A stretch of 64,000 nt of DNA from Flavobacteria bacterium MS024-3C (GCA_000173115.1 ABVW01000007.1:1-64000); one strand, 5' to 3'. Counted from the stretch's first letter, positions 35,945 to 44,791 are shown. Notes: generated from the sequence alone by a model not told the origin. Made by a program: numbers and translations.

Positions 35945-36923
35945 AATTTTACTTATTACCGGAGGGACTGGATCATTTGGCAATGCTGTTTTAGATAAAT
36001 TTTTAAATTCTGATTTAAAGGAGATTAGAATATTTTCTAGAGATGAGAAGAAACAGCATGATATGAGGATAAAGTATAATAATCCAAAAATTAAATTTTT
36101 TATTGGTGACGTAAGATCAAAAGAAAGCATCTCATCTGCAATGATTGATGTTAATTATGTGTTTCACGCTGCTGCCTTAAAACAAGTCCCTTCTTGCGAG
36201 TATTTCCCAATGGAAGCTTTAAAAACCAATGTAATCGGGACAGATAATATTTTGTCTTTAGCGATCGAAAATAAAGTAGAAAAAGTTATCTGTTTAAGCA
36301 CAGATAAAGCTGTTTACCCAATTAATGCAATGGGTGTATCTAAGGCTATGATGGAAAAAGTTTTTGTAGCTAAATCAAGATCATCAGGTGATACTATAAT
36401 TTGTGGAACACGATACGGTAATGTAATGGCCTCAAGGGGTTCAGTAATTCCCCATTTTCATGAGCAAATTAAATCTGGAAAAAATATTACGGTAACTAAT
36501 CCAGATATGACAAGATTTATGATGACACTTGAAGATGCTGTCGAATTAGTGCTTTTTGCTTTTAACAACGGTAACTCTGGAGATATATTTGTTCAAAAAT
36601 CTCCTGCTGCTTCCGTTGGTCTACTTGCTGAAACCATGAAAAAAATATATAATTCAAGTGTTGATATAAAATATATAGGTATTCGACATGCTGAAAAAAT
36701 GCATGAAACTTTATTGTCAAAAGAAGAAAGAATATTAAGTGAAGATCTCGGCAATTATTTTAGAATACCAGCAGACAATAGAGAGTTAAATTATGATAAA
36801 TATTTTTCTGAAGGAATAAGCAACGACACCGCTATTGAGTATAATTCTTCTAATACGAAACAGCTAGAATATAAATCTTTGTCAGATTTACTTAATAAAA
36901 TAGGTTATAATGGTATCAAATGA
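35925..36923 (+). CDS. UDP-GlcNAc 4,6-dehydratase/epimerase of the CapE/WbjB/FnlA type
   Basis: The 332-residue extended SDR has LLITGGTGSFG (residues ~8-18) for NAD(P), CLSTDKAVYPINAMGVSKAMMEK with Met in place of the usual SDR tyrosine, as in CapE, and KQVPSCEYFPMEALKTNVIGT, a segment of the CapE group. PseB differs there (EYNPMECIKTN). It would start from UDP-GlcNAc and make the 4-keto-6-deoxy-L-sugar for UDP-L-FucNAc or UDP-L-QuiNAc. It overlaps the transferase gene before it by 20 bases and the 2-epimerase gene after it by 14 bases, so all three pathway genes are coupled. Confidence 0.88.
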   Translation: MKFLKNKILLITGGTGSFGNAVLDKFLNSDLKEIRIFSRDEKKQHDMRIKYNNPKIKFFIGDVRSKESISSAMIDVNYVFHAAALKQVPSCEYFPMEALKTNVIGTDNILSLAIENKVEKVICLSTDKAVYPINAMGVSKAMMEKVFVAKSRSSGDTIICGTRYGNVMASRGSVIPHFHEQIKSGKNITVTNPDMTRFMMTLEDAVELVLFAFNNGNSGDIFVQKSPAASVGLLAETMKKIYNSSVDIKYIGIRHAEKMHETLLSKEERILSEDLGNYFRIPADNRELNYDKYFSEGISNDTAIEYNSSNTKQLEYKSLSDLLNKIGYNGIK

Positions 36924-38043
36924 TAATAAATTAAAAATTGCTACAATTGTTGGCACAAGGCCAGAATTTATTAGATTATCTGTAATGATTAAAAAATTTG
37001 ATAAATATTTTAATCATTTTTTAATTCATACAGGTCAAAATTATGATTATGAATTAAATCAAATTTTTTTTAATGATTTAGAAATTAGAAAGCCTGACTA
37101 TTTTTTAGATGTACCTGGTAAAAACCTTGGTCATACTTTAGGTAATGTTATTTCTAAAAGTTTTGATTTATTTGATAATTTAAAGCCAGATGCTATTTTG
37201 GTGTTAGGTGACACTAATAGTTCCTTGTCAATTATATCTGCAAAAAGATTGAAAATTCCCATTTTTCACATGGAAGCTGGTAATCGCTGTTTTGATCAAA
37301 ATGTACCTGAAGAAATTAACAGGAAAATTGCTGATCATATTTCGGATATTAATTTGACTTATACTGAGAATAGTAGGCGCTATCTATTAGCAGAAGGTTT
37401 TAGGAAAGATCATGTTTTTTGTGTTGGATCACCATTATTTGAAGTATTAAACTTCTATAAAAATTCAATAGATAAAAGTCAAATTTTAAATAAATTTAAA
37501 CTTTCGCCTAATAAATATTTTTTAGCTAGTATTCACAGAGAGGAAAACCTTGACTTAAATAATAACTTAGAAGACATAATCTCCTCTTTTAACAGTGTTA
37601 TTGAAAAATATAATCTTCCGATTTTATTTAGCACACACCCTAGGACAGCTTTTAAAATTAAAAATTTAAAAACTAAAATAAATCCTAATATAAAGTTAAT
37701 CAAGCCTCTTGGTTTATTTGACTATGTTGCTTTGCAAAAGGATGCCTTAGTAGTTCTGTCAGATAGTGGTTCATTAACAGAGGAATCTTCTATATTAGAT
37801 TTTAAAGCGGTCAGTATAAGAAATTCGACTGAAAGACCTGAGGGCATAGATTTTGGTAACATTGTTTTGGGACAAATTAATAAATCAAATATTATTCAGT
37901 CAATAGAACTAGTTTTAAATTCATACTTTAAAAATATTCCTTCTGAATATAAAATAGATAATAACTCAGATATAATTGCAAGAATTATACAAAGCTATAC
38001 CCCAGTAATTAATAGAGAAATTTGGAATAAAAGTGAAAAGTAA
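36910..38043 (+). CDS. wecB: Non-hydrolysing UDP-HexNAc 2-epimerase (WbjD/FnlC/WbvD type)
   Basis: The 377-residue protein has the WecB-family blocks TIVGTRPEFIRL, HTGQNYDYELNQIFF, and HMEAGNRCFDQNVPEEINRKIADH. The last block (GNRCFDxxVPEEINRK) is characteristic of the FnlC/WbjD subgroup acting on 6-deoxy-L-HexNAc. SDSGSLTEES near residue 285 closes the active site. It would epimerise C2 as the third step of the UDP-L-FucNAc or L-QuiNAc pathway. The wecB symbol is a family name; a WecB role in enterobacterial antigen is not implied. It overlaps the neighbours by 14 and 11 bases. Confidence 0.86.
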   Translation: MVSNDNKLKIATIVGTRPEFIRLSVMIKKFDKYFNHFLIHTGQNYDYELNQIFFNDLEIRKPDYFLDVPGKNLGHTLGNVISKSFDLFDNLKPDAILVLGDTNSSLSIISAKRLKIPIFHMEAGNRCFDQNVPEEINRKIADHISDINLTYTENSRRYLLAEGFRKDHVFCVGSPLFEVLNFYKNSIDKSQILNKFKLSPNKYFLASIHREENLDLNNNLEDIISSFNSVIEKYNLPILFSTHPRTAFKIKNLKTKINPNIKLIKPLGLFDYVALQKDALVVLSDSGSLTEESSILDFKAVSIRNSTERPEGIDFGNIVLGQINKSNIIQSIELVLNSYFKNIPSEYKIDNNSDIIARIIQSYTPVINREIWNKSEK

Positions 38044-38866
38044 AGTATTAGTTTTGGGTGGTTCAGGAATGTTGGGTCATGTTTTATTAAATAAACTTGA
38101 AAAGTCATCCGATTTTTTAGTTAATAATTTAGTTTTTAAAAATAAAGCAAATGAAAAATCAATTGTTTGTGATGTAACTAATATTACAGATTTAGAAAAT
38201 ATACTTTTCAAACTAAAGCCAGATTTTATTATTAATTGTATCGGTTTGTTAAAAGATGCCTCGAATAATGATTTTAGCAAAGCTATTTACTTAAATTCTT
38301 TTTTGCCACAGTGGTTACTTAGTTATTGTAATTCAAATGAAATAAGGTTGATACATGTAAGTACTGACTGTGTTTTTAATGGGAACGATGGAAATTATCA
38401 CGAGGAGTCAAAACCAAATGCAAACGACAATTATGGAAAATCTAAATTATTAGGTGAATATAATAGTCATAATCACCTTTGCATACGGACATCTATAATT
38501 GGTCCTGAGCTAAAAAATAATGGAGTTGGACTTTTTTGTTGGTTTTTAAAACAAAAGGGAGAAGTTAATGGTTTTTCAAAATCAATATGGGGAGGGGTTA
38601 CAACATTAGTATTATCAGAAGCTATAATTACTTCAATTAAAAAAGATTATACTGGACTAGTCCATTTGACAAATGGAAAAACAATATCAAAATTTGATTT
38701 ATTAAGTTTAATAAAAGATAATTTTGACCTTAATAATATTAACCTTTCAAAGGTTCCAGGGAAAAATATTAATAGATCTTTAATCACTAATTTCAACTAT
38801 TTTAGTGTCCCAGATTATGATCAAATGATTAAAGATTTAAAAAAATATTATTTAGAAAACTACTAA
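38033..38866 (+). CDS. RmlD-like SDR reductase for a 6-deoxy-L-HexNAc
   Basis: The 277-residue protein, from a GTG start, has GGSGMLGH near residues 8-15, STDCVFNGNDG near 105, and the YGKSK catalytic pair near 132-136. It is like dTDP-4-dehydrorhamnose reductase and like WbvR. It lacks the C-terminal cupin of CapF/WbjC (about 370 residues), which makes a UDP-L-rhamnosamine to UDP-L-quinovosamine route somewhat more likely than UDP-L-FucNAc. It overlaps the epimerase by 11 bases and ends the cassette. The final product is an inference from length and family. Confidence 0.8.
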   Translation: MKSKVLVLGGSGMLGHVLLNKLEKSSDFLVNNLVFKNKANEKSIVCDVTNITDLENILFKLKPDFIINCIGLLKDASNNDFSKAIYLNSFLPQWLLSYCNSNEIRLIHVSTDCVFNGNDGNYHEESKPNANDNYGKSKLLGEYNSHNHLCIRTSIIGPELKNNGVGLFCWFLKQKGEVNGFSKSIWGGVTTLVLSEAIITSIKKDYTGLVHLTNGKTISKFDLLSLIKDNFDLNNINLSKVPGKNINRSLITNFNYFSVPDYDQMIKDLKKYYLENY

Positions 38867-39035
38867 CATTTATATTATCGATTTTTAAAAAATTTAGTAA
38901 TAAAAGAGTGATCTTAAAATAAAATCTCAAGAAACACATATAGATGAAGTAATTTAAGTTAAGCCTCATTCACTACTTTAGATAAAAAAGGGTGTCCAAT
39001 TAATGTAGCGAATAAAACAAAAGAATTCACTTAAT

Positions 39036-40238
39036 TTGAAAATATTATTAATTAGTCAATATTTCTATCCAGAAAACTTTAAAATAAATGACCTTATTTT
39101 TTCATTAAAAGAGAGAGGTCATCAAATTACTGTTCTCACAGGGAAACCAAACTATTCTAAAACTCATTTTTTTGAAGGTTATGGATGGAAAAGTGATGAT
39201 TTTGAAATTTTAAATGAAATACCGGTTTACAGAGCCAATCTTTTTTCTAGAAGAAATGGTGGAGCGCTTAGACTGTTCATAAACTATTTTTCGTTTGCGA
39301 TATTAGCATCTGTAAAAGTCAGAAAAATAAAAGGTTCTTTTGATGCTATTTTTGTTTATGAGCCATCACCTATTACTGTTGGAATACCAGCTATTTTTGC
39401 AAAGAAAAGATTTAAAGCTCCTATTTATTTTTGGGCTCAAGATCTCTGGCCTGAGAGTTTAGTGGCGGCAGGGGGTGTTAAAAACAAATTTATTTTAGAG
39501 TTTTTTAACTCCTTAACCAAATGGATTTATAATCATTCAATAAAAGTCTTAATCCAGTCCAATGGTTTTAGAGACTATATTTTAGATCAGGGAATTCCAA
39601 ATGATAAAATCCTATTTTATCCAAACCCTACCGAGGATTTCTATAAGCCACTTCAAGAGGTTAAAGAATATCAAGAGTTTTTTGAAAAGGAAAATTTCAA
39701 TATCATTTTTGCCGGAAATATTGGAGAGGCTCAAAGCTTTATAACTATTATTGAGGCTATCAACAACATTAAAGAACTTCCCATTAAAGTTAATGTTCTA
39801 GGAGATGGAAGGTATAAAGAAACTGCAATTGGCCTTATAAAAGATAAAGGATTAGAATCTCATTTTAATTTTCTGGGATCTTTCCCTCCAACTGAAATGC
39901 CTAAATTTTTCTCACATGCAGACGCTCTTTTGGTTTCTCTTAAAAAAGACAAAATCTTCTCTCTCACTATACCCGCTAAAGTTCAATCTTATTTGGCTTG
40001 CGGCAAACCTATAATCGCCTCTATTGACGGAGAGGGTGCCAAAATAGTGAGTGACGCTAAATGCGGAGTAACTTCACCTGCAGAAGATTCAATAGCACTC
40101 AGTAATATAATTAAAGAATTAATGGCTTTGAATAAGTCTACCCTTAATCAAATGGGAAATAATGGAAGGGCTTACTATGAAAAAGAGTTTGACAGAGATT
40201 ATCTTCTAGAAAAGCTAGAAGTTATTTTCAATTCTTAA
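39036..40238 (+). CDS. WbuB-like glycosyltransferase family 4 protein
   Basis: The 400-residue protein starts at a TTG (MKILLISQYFYPENFKINDL...). It has an N-terminal WbuB-type acceptor region, FWAQDLWPESLVAAGG near residue 135, and a C-terminal GT-B half with FAGNIGEAQS and PAKVQSYLACGKPIIA. WbuB proteins transfer L-FucNAc or related 6-deoxy-HexNAc residues, which fits the preceding sugar-nucleotide cassette. A gap of 169 bases without features separates the two. The stop falls in an inverted repeat that may end the operon. Confidence 0.86.
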   Translation: MKILLISQYFYPENFKINDLIFSLKERGHQITVLTGKPNYSKTHFFEGYGWKSDDFEILNEIPVYRANLFSRRNGGALRLFINYFSFAILASVKVRKIKGSFDAIFVYEPSPITVGIPAIFAKKRFKAPIYFWAQDLWPESLVAAGGVKNKFILEFFNSLTKWIYNHSIKVLIQSNGFRDYILDQGIPNDKILFYPNPTEDFYKPLQEVKEYQEFFEKENFNIIFAGNIGEAQSFITIIEAINNIKELPIKVNVLGDGRYKETAIGLIKDKGLESHFNFLGSFPPTEMPKFFSHADALLVSLKKDKIFSLTIPAKVQSYLACGKPIIASIDGEGAKIVSDAKCGVTSPAEDSIALSNIIKELMALNKSTLNQMGNNGRAYYEKEFDRDYLLEKLEVIFNS

Positions 40239-40266
40239 TAAGTACTATATTTACTGGGCTTATTAA
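40235..40266 (+). terminator. Weak inverted repeat at the end of the plus-strand glycan operon
   Basis: An 8-base perfect inverted repeat TTAATAAG / CTTATTAA has a 16-base spacer. It begins inside the stop region of the WbuB-like gene and touches the start of the 279-bp repeat. There is no T-run and the stem is AT-only, so termination is uncertain. Confidence 0.3.
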
Positions 40267-40541
40267 CCAAATGTGTTAAAAACTTTAATGTAATTCATTT
40301 TTCAAAACGGTACACCTTGCTGTAATTTTGTGGTATGCCATTTAATACAGAAACAGCTAAAGCCGCAGGTAAAAGAAGTAAAAGAGGTCCTTCAAAAGTA
40401 TTGGATCCAAACATTAAAGAAAAAGTTGAAATTCTTTATGAAAGTGTTTTTGGATTATTTAATAATACACCAAAAAGATCTTTCAATGTCAGAAAGGGTT
40501 AAGCTTCTTCAAAGTCTTTCAGGTTATATTTTTGCCAAAAC
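40263..40541 (+). repeat. Direct repeat copy 1 (279 bp) carrying the broken small gene
   Basis: It matches 43249-43526 over its whole length with scattered substitutions and one extra T (T-run of five at 40447-40451, four in the other copy). The shared part covers about 70 bases upstream of the small gene, including the TAATTTTG element, and most of its coding sequence. The two copies flank the minus-strand MBOAT/SGNH pair. Confidence 0.9.
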
Positions 40542-40689
40542 TAACATTACTCCCTCTTATGAGTTTATCTTTCATTTATTGAAGAGTAAAGATTATTTCT
40601 ATAATCCTACTTTAACTGAATTATCAAGTAAATCCAAACAATCCCTACCTCCTCGACACAGAAATACTAAAATTCATAAATTTTTTTAA
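40335..40689 (+). pseudogene. Frameshifted copy of the 98-residue small gene
   Basis: From ATG 40335 the reading matches MPFNTETAKAAGKRSKRGPS through YESV as in the intact gene at 43321. An extra T in the run at 40447-40451 then shifts the frame. The matching sequence continues in another frame (LSMSERVKLLQSLSGYI) and ends at 40689 after a diverged tail. A TAATTTTG promoter element (40323-40330) has the same 5-base spacing to ATG as in the intact copy. It is read as a decayed duplicate. Confidence 0.8.
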
Positions 40690-40740
40690 ATTTTTCCTTA
40701 CTTTACAAATACCAATGGAAAGAATCTCACTTTATTTTGT

Positions 40741-41760
40741 TTAATTAATAGAAAAATACTCATCAAGATAAGACTTTTCTTTTTTACTTATCTCAAACTC
40801 ATTTTTGAAATTAGAATTTAAAGGAATCTCTAAACCTTTTAAAATATAGTAATAAACATTTCTGTTGCAGTGAAATCCATCTAGATAAAATGAATCGTCA
40901 TAAAAATCAATATTTGTAAAGTTTTTAAATTTAAATCCATATTTATCAAATAAATCTGTTACGAGTTTAGATGATTCTTCAATATAACTATAATCATATT
41001 TTGGAAGATTCATCATTTTGTTAACGGATGGTGCAAAAGGTGGAAAAAAACCTATCAATATAATTTCATTTTTTTTTGAATAAACTAATAACTCCTCCAA
41101 GATTTCAATCTGTTTTAAATCAACTTTTGAACCATATTCAAATCTTGAATTTCCATTTTGAATGCGATCATAAGTATTAATAAAATTGTAGTCTACAAGT
41201 TCCTCTTTTGGAACAATAAATCTTTTCCCATAAAAATATGACCCGTCATTTCTAAACCCCGAAAAATTATCAATCGATTTTTCTCCAATTAAAAAATAAG
41301 AGTTTATTTTTTTCTTTTTATCCATTAAATTATAAGGAATATTTAACACATTGGTTTTATAAGCATTAACATATCTTGGTAAATAGGATTTATTAAAGTT
41401 CCATTGGTCTAACCCAACAATAATTGTATCACCCTTATTTGTATGTAAGTCATTTGTGAGGTTTTTAATGTCGTTGATAGAATTTACAATCATTGAATAA
41501 TTATACACACTTTTATTTGAAAACATATTCTTTTCAAATCCTGCCGTTCTTGAAGTCCCAATAATTGAAATCTCTTTCTTTTCCTGATTTAATTTAAAAT
41601 CAATGATTGATTGTTGTTGTTTGGGGTTAAATAATACTTTAGATTCTTTTGAATAATTTAATAATTGTGTAATTCCATATTTGTTTAATAGTAATAGCAA
41701 TCCGAAACAAAAAATTACAGATGTCATAAACTTTATAATATATAATAGAAATCTATTCAT
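40741..41760 (-). CDS. SGNH/DHHW-like membrane-anchored partner of the MBOAT protein
   Basis: The 339-residue protein has an N-terminal anchor (residues ~5-27). An SGNH block I is visible as IIGTSRTAGF with Ser70, and the terminal DxxH pair is Asp294/His297 in YLDGFHCN. This is the layout of AlgJ/AlgX/DltD-type proteins that take an acyl group from an MBOAT partner and place it on a polysaccharide. It overlaps the MBOAT gene by one base, so the two form a unit. Catalytic residues are assigned by pattern only. The group transferred is probably acetyl. Confidence 0.78.
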   Translation of the reverse strand: MNRFLLYIIKFMTSVIFCFGLLLLLNKYGITQLLNYSKESKVLFNPKQQQSIIDFKLNQEKKEISIIGTSRTAGFEKNMFSNKSVYNYSMIVNSINDIKNLTNDLHTNKGDTIIVGLDQWNFNKSYLPRYVNAYKTNVLNIPYNLMDKKKKINSYFLIGEKSIDNFSGFRNDGSYFYGKRFIVPKEELVDYNFINTYDRIQNGNSRFEYGSKVDLKQIEILEELLVYSKKNEIILIGFFPPFAPSVNKMMNLPKYDYSYIEESSKLVTDLFDKYGFKFKNFTNIDFYDDSFYLDGFHCNRNVYYYILKGLEIPLNSNFKNEFEISKKEKSYLDEYFSIN

Positions 41761-43181
41761 TAGAATTGGAAGTATATAAAACTAGAAGATTTATTATAAA
41801 AAAACACAACAATTAAAACAAGTAGAACAGAACCTAACAAATCAATTGTATTTGGAATTTTAAAATTCAATCTTTCTTTTCCTTTGATCATAAAGTCTAT
41901 AAGAATTAAACATATTACAAAAAGCATACCCCTTTTAAACCTTAAGTCGAAACTAAATTCAAATAACATCTGTCTTAAATAGTTAAATGCATCAACGATG
42001 GTTTCACTTCTAAAAAACACCCATCCAATTGTCACTAAAAGAAACGTAGTTATAACTTGAATTAATTCTTTAGGAGATGGGAGTAAAGTATTTTGAGCAA
42101 TTATTGAAGTTGTATATTTTCTATTGGTGTTGAATATAAAAGAGGGTAGGAATAGTAAAGCGTGGAATAATCCCCAAAAAATAAATGTCCAATTCGCTCC
42201 ATGCCAAAAACCACTGATAACAAATATTATAAAAACATTTCTAATTGATTTCCATTTTCCTTTTTGTGAACCTCCTAGGGGTATGTATAGATAATCTCTA
42301 AACCAAGTAGATAGAGAGATGTGCCATCTTCTCCAAAACTCACCTATATTTCTTGAGAAGTATGGAAATTTGAAGTTAGACATTAGTTCAAATCCAAAAA
42401 GCTTAGATGTTCCAATTGCTATGTCTGAGTAACCACTAAAATCACAATAGATTTGAAAAGCAAAGTAAATAGCTCCAAGCCATAGAGTTCCTCCTCCAAA
42501 TTCTTGATAATTTCCAAAGATATCATTTACTACAGGTGCTAGTGAATCTGCGATTACTACCTTTTTAAACATTCCCCAGAGGATTAATCTAAGTCCTTGA
42601 ACCCCTTGCTCGTATTTAAAAACTCTTTTCTTAAGAATTTGCGGTAGTAGATTGGAAGCTCTTTCAATGGGTCCTGCAACTAACTGAGGGAAGAATGAAA
42701 CAAAAGAAGCGAATGAAATAAAATCTTTAGTTGCCTTTAACTTTCCCTTATAAATGTCAATGGTATATGACATAGTTTGGAAAGTGTAGAAAGATATTCC
42801 TACAGGTAGAATAATATTCAAGGTCAAGACGCTCTTAATGTCATATCCAACGGAGCTAAATAAATCAATCCAGGAATCAACAAAAAAATTATAATACTTA
42901 AAGAACCCTAATATTCCAAGATTGAATAAGACGGAGCACCATAGAAGAATTCTTTTATTTTTTAAAGATACTTGATTAGAAATACCTAGACCAATAAAAT
43001 AGTCTACAATAGTGGAGAGAATAATTAAAGATAGAAACCTGTAATCCCACCATCCATAGAATACATAGGAGCTAATTAGTATTAAAAGATTTTGATATTT
43101 GAGCTTTTTATCAAATACAAACCAGTATAAAACAAATACTACTGGAAGGAATAATAAAAACTCAATTGAATTAAATAGCAT
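41760..43181 (-). CDS. MBOAT family O-acyltransferase (AlgI/DltB type)
   Basis: The 473-residue polytopic protein has the AlgI-type start MLFNSIEFLLFLPVVFVLYW, then FPQLVAGPIERASNLLPQ, FWRRWHISLSTWFRDYLYIP and GFWHGANWTFIFWGLFHAL, which carries the invariant MBOAT histidines. It would move acyl groups from the cytoplasm across the inner membrane to the SGNH partner that follows. It is on the minus strand, opposite to the surrounding glycan operon, and lies between two 279-bp direct repeats. A partial relative, in plus orientation, survives at 33854. Confidence 0.92.
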   Translation of the reverse strand: MLFNSIEFLLFLPVVFVLYWFVFDKKLKYQNLLILISSYVFYGWWDYRFLSLIILSTIVDYFIGLGISNQVSLKNKRILLWCSVLFNLGILGFFKYYNFFVDSWIDLFSSVGYDIKSVLTLNIILPVGISFYTFQTMSYTIDIYKGKLKATKDFISFASFVSFFPQLVAGPIERASNLLPQILKKRVFKYEQGVQGLRLILWGMFKKVVIADSLAPVVNDIFGNYQEFGGGTLWLGAIYFAFQIYCDFSGYSDIAIGTSKLFGFELMSNFKFPYFSRNIGEFWRRWHISLSTWFRDYLYIPLGGSQKGKWKSIRNVFIIFVISGFWHGANWTFIFWGLFHALLFLPSFIFNTNRKYTTSIIAQNTLLPSPKELIQVITTFLLVTIGWVFFRSETIVDAFNYLRQMLFEFSFDLRFKRGMLFVICLILIDFMIKGKERLNFKIPNTIDLLGSVLLVLIVVFFYNKSSSFIYFQF

Positions 43182-43248
43182 TATGTATTTTAAGTTATAA
43201 TGTAAAGATCATATTTATGGGGATTTAAAAAAAATCAAATTGTAGTTT

Positions 43249-43526
43249 TTAACCAAATGTGTTAAAAACTTTACTGTAATTCATTTTTCAAAACGGTACA
43301 CCTTGTTGTAATTTTGGAGTATGCCATTTAATACAGAAACAGCTAAAGCAGCAGGTAAAAGAAGTAAAAGAGGGCCTTCAAAAGTATTAGACCCAAATAT
43401 TAAAGAAAAAGTTGAAATTCTTTATGAAAGTGTTTTGGATCATTTAATAGTGCACCAACAAGAACTTTCAATGTCAGAAAGGGTAAAACTTCTTCAAAGT
43501 CTTTCAGGTTATATTCTTGCCAAAAC
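43249..43526 (+). repeat. Direct repeat copy 2 (278 bp) carrying the intact small gene
   Basis: It is collinear with 40263-40541, offset 2,986 bp. The copy includes TGTGTTAAAAACTTTACTG at its left end, the TAATTTTG element and codons 1-68 of the 98-residue gene. With copy 1 it brackets the MBOAT/SGNH pair. Confidence 0.9.
43309..43316 (+). promoter_or_regulatory. TAnnTTTG -7 element before the 98-residue gene
   Basis: TAATTTTG is an exact match to the Bacteroidota -7 consensus. Only 4 bases separate it from ATG 43321, so the transcript would be leaderless or nearly so. A clear -33 TTG at the usual spacing was not seen. Confidence 0.5.
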
Positions 43527-43617
43527 AAAACCAATTAGGGATGAATTTACCATTCAGAAGCTTATAGATAGAGAGAGTATCCCTTTTATGGAAAGAGGAC
43601 CATATCCTATAACGTAG
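43321..43617 (+). CDS. Small basic protein of unknown function, repeated in window
   Basis: The 98-residue protein opens with a basic segment (KAAGKRSKRGPSKVL) followed by a helical region (EKVEILYESVLDHLIVHQQE, RVKLLQSLSGYILAK). The pattern recalls small helical proteins of flavobacterial mobile regions or phage terminase-small-like proteins, but no firm family is recognised. A second, frameshifted copy lies at 40335. It converges with the recombinase gene, overlapping its 3' end by 11 bases. The basic N-terminus may bind DNA; this is inference. Confidence 0.65.
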   Translation: MPFNTETAKAAGKRSKRGPSKVLDPNIKEKVEILYESVLDHLIVHQQELSMSERVKLLQSLSGYILAKTKPIRDEFTIQKLIDRESIPFMERGPYPIT

Positions 43618-44596
43618 CTGCTATTTTCATAAAGGCGTCAGCATAAGTATCTTTATTTACTTGGGTACCTATATAACTTAAAAAAGTACTTTCCTTTGAG
43701 TGCCCGGTAATTTGCATGAGTATGGGCGTTTCAATTTTCCCAAAGTAATTCGTTGCAAACGATCTTCTTAAATCGTGAGAAGATATAAGGCTATACTTTG
43801 GGTGAGTACCCAATCTTTTTCTCCTAGTTTTAGAACATAACTTATAACCACTCACCATATTATTAATACCAGCTATCTGGCAAATCTGTTTTATTTGTCT
43901 ATTGAATAATTGAGCAGAAATAGCGTACGGAAAACGTTGTTTTAATATTTGAATAACCTCTTTGTCTACCACCCCAACCGTAACATACTTGTCAGTTTTT
44001 TGCTGGTTAATGTCTATATATACAACATTTTCTATAAATCTGAGTTGTTGTGGTTTAAGATCCAATAGATCAGAAACTCTTTGGCCAATATAGAGTCCAA
44101 TGAGAATCCATTTTTTAGCATTATCTAGTGTGCTAGGTAATTCTTCAAGGGCTTTTATTTTTTGAATTTCTTCAAAAGAAATTGTTTGTAATACCCTGTC
44201 CTTACTTTTTTGAGTAAATGATTCAATATGTCTAGTATAAGGATTTACAGGAATACTCATTCTTTCGGCTTCCTTACAAATCATTTTTAAAAGCTTTAAT
44301 TGAAGGCCCGCATTGTTTAATGAATAGGCCTTTTCTGTTAAAAGCCACTCTTTAAACGTGTGAACTAACATGTGATCTATCTTATTTAACATGATAGTCT
44401 TATTTATTTGCCCTTCAAATTCTTTAATCAAAACATAAAAGCGTTTTAAATTTCGAATCGAATTTTCAGATAGTCCAAGTGAGCCACTTCTTTTAAGTCT
44501 TCTTAAAGGAGCATGCTTTATATAGTTAGAAATCTGGACGCTTAAATGCCCCTGATCCTCTGAAGTAGTGTGTCCGGAAGTGTTCGCTTTGTTCAT
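43607..44596 (-). CDS. Tyrosine recombinase / phage-type integrase
   Basis: The 329-residue protein has an N-terminal SAM-like core-binding domain (residues ~20-115) and a C-terminal catalytic domain. Arg173 (GQRVSDLL), His274 and Arg277 (SSHDLRRSF), His299 (TGHSKES) and Tyr308 (FLSYIG) form the catalytic set, so the enzyme appears intact. Length is in the range of Bacteroidota Tsr and transposon integrases that use a C-terminal Tyr. It sits between the 279-bp repeats plus MBOAT cassette and the sugar-transferase genes. Whether it moves the cassette, inverts DNA or is a relic of an integrated element is not shown. Confidence 0.88.
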   Translation of the reverse strand: MNKANTSGHTTSEDQGHLSVQISNYIKHAPLRRLKRSGSLGLSENSIRNLKRFYVLIKEFEGQINKTIMLNKIDHMLVHTFKEWLLTEKAYSLNNAGLQLKLLKMICKEAERMSIPVNPYTRHIESFTQKSKDRVLQTISFEEIQKIKALEELPSTLDNAKKWILIGLYIGQRVSDLLDLKPQQLRFIENVVYIDINQQKTDKYVTVGVVDKEVIQILKQRFPYAISAQLFNRQIKQICQIAGINNMVSGYKLCSKTRRKRLGTHPKYSLISSHDLRRSFATNYFGKIETPILMQITGHSKESTFLSYIGTQVNKDTYADAFMKIAATL

Positions 44597-44728
44597 TTTT
44601 CACTGTGCAATTTGTGCAATTTTGAGGGTAATGGAGCCTGATTTAATTTAATTAACGAATCAGATAACATTTATAATCAATTATTATAGCTTAATTTCAC
44701 TCAAATATTACATTTAAATATACGTTAT

Positions 44729-44752
44729 TTTTTATGTTATTTAACATAAAAA
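44729..44752. promoter_or_regulatory. AT-rich palindrome between divergent genes
   Basis: TTTTTATGTT and AACATAAAAA form a perfect 10-base inverted repeat with a 4-base ATTT loop. It lies in the 248-base region between the recombinase (minus) and the epimerase (plus), so it is more likely an operator or recombination-related site than a terminator. Nearby, toward the recombinase start, a TTGCACAAATTGCACA direct repeat is also seen on the minus strand (near 44602-44622). Confidence 0.4.
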
Positions 44753-44791
44753 GTCAATAAAATCAAGGGTTACAAGAGATAAAGTTTACAT

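Noticed and set aside
35925-36923. The CapE-type dehydratase as the missing PseB
   Set aside because: Its motifs (EYFPMEALKTNVIGT, AMGVSKAMMEK) and its coupling to an FnlC-type epimerase and RmlD-like reductase match the FucNAc/QuiNAc route.
40330-40689. The 119-codon open frame as a genuine protein
   Set aside because: Its first ~37 codons are an out-of-frame reading of the small gene; only the part after the extra T matches the intact homologue.
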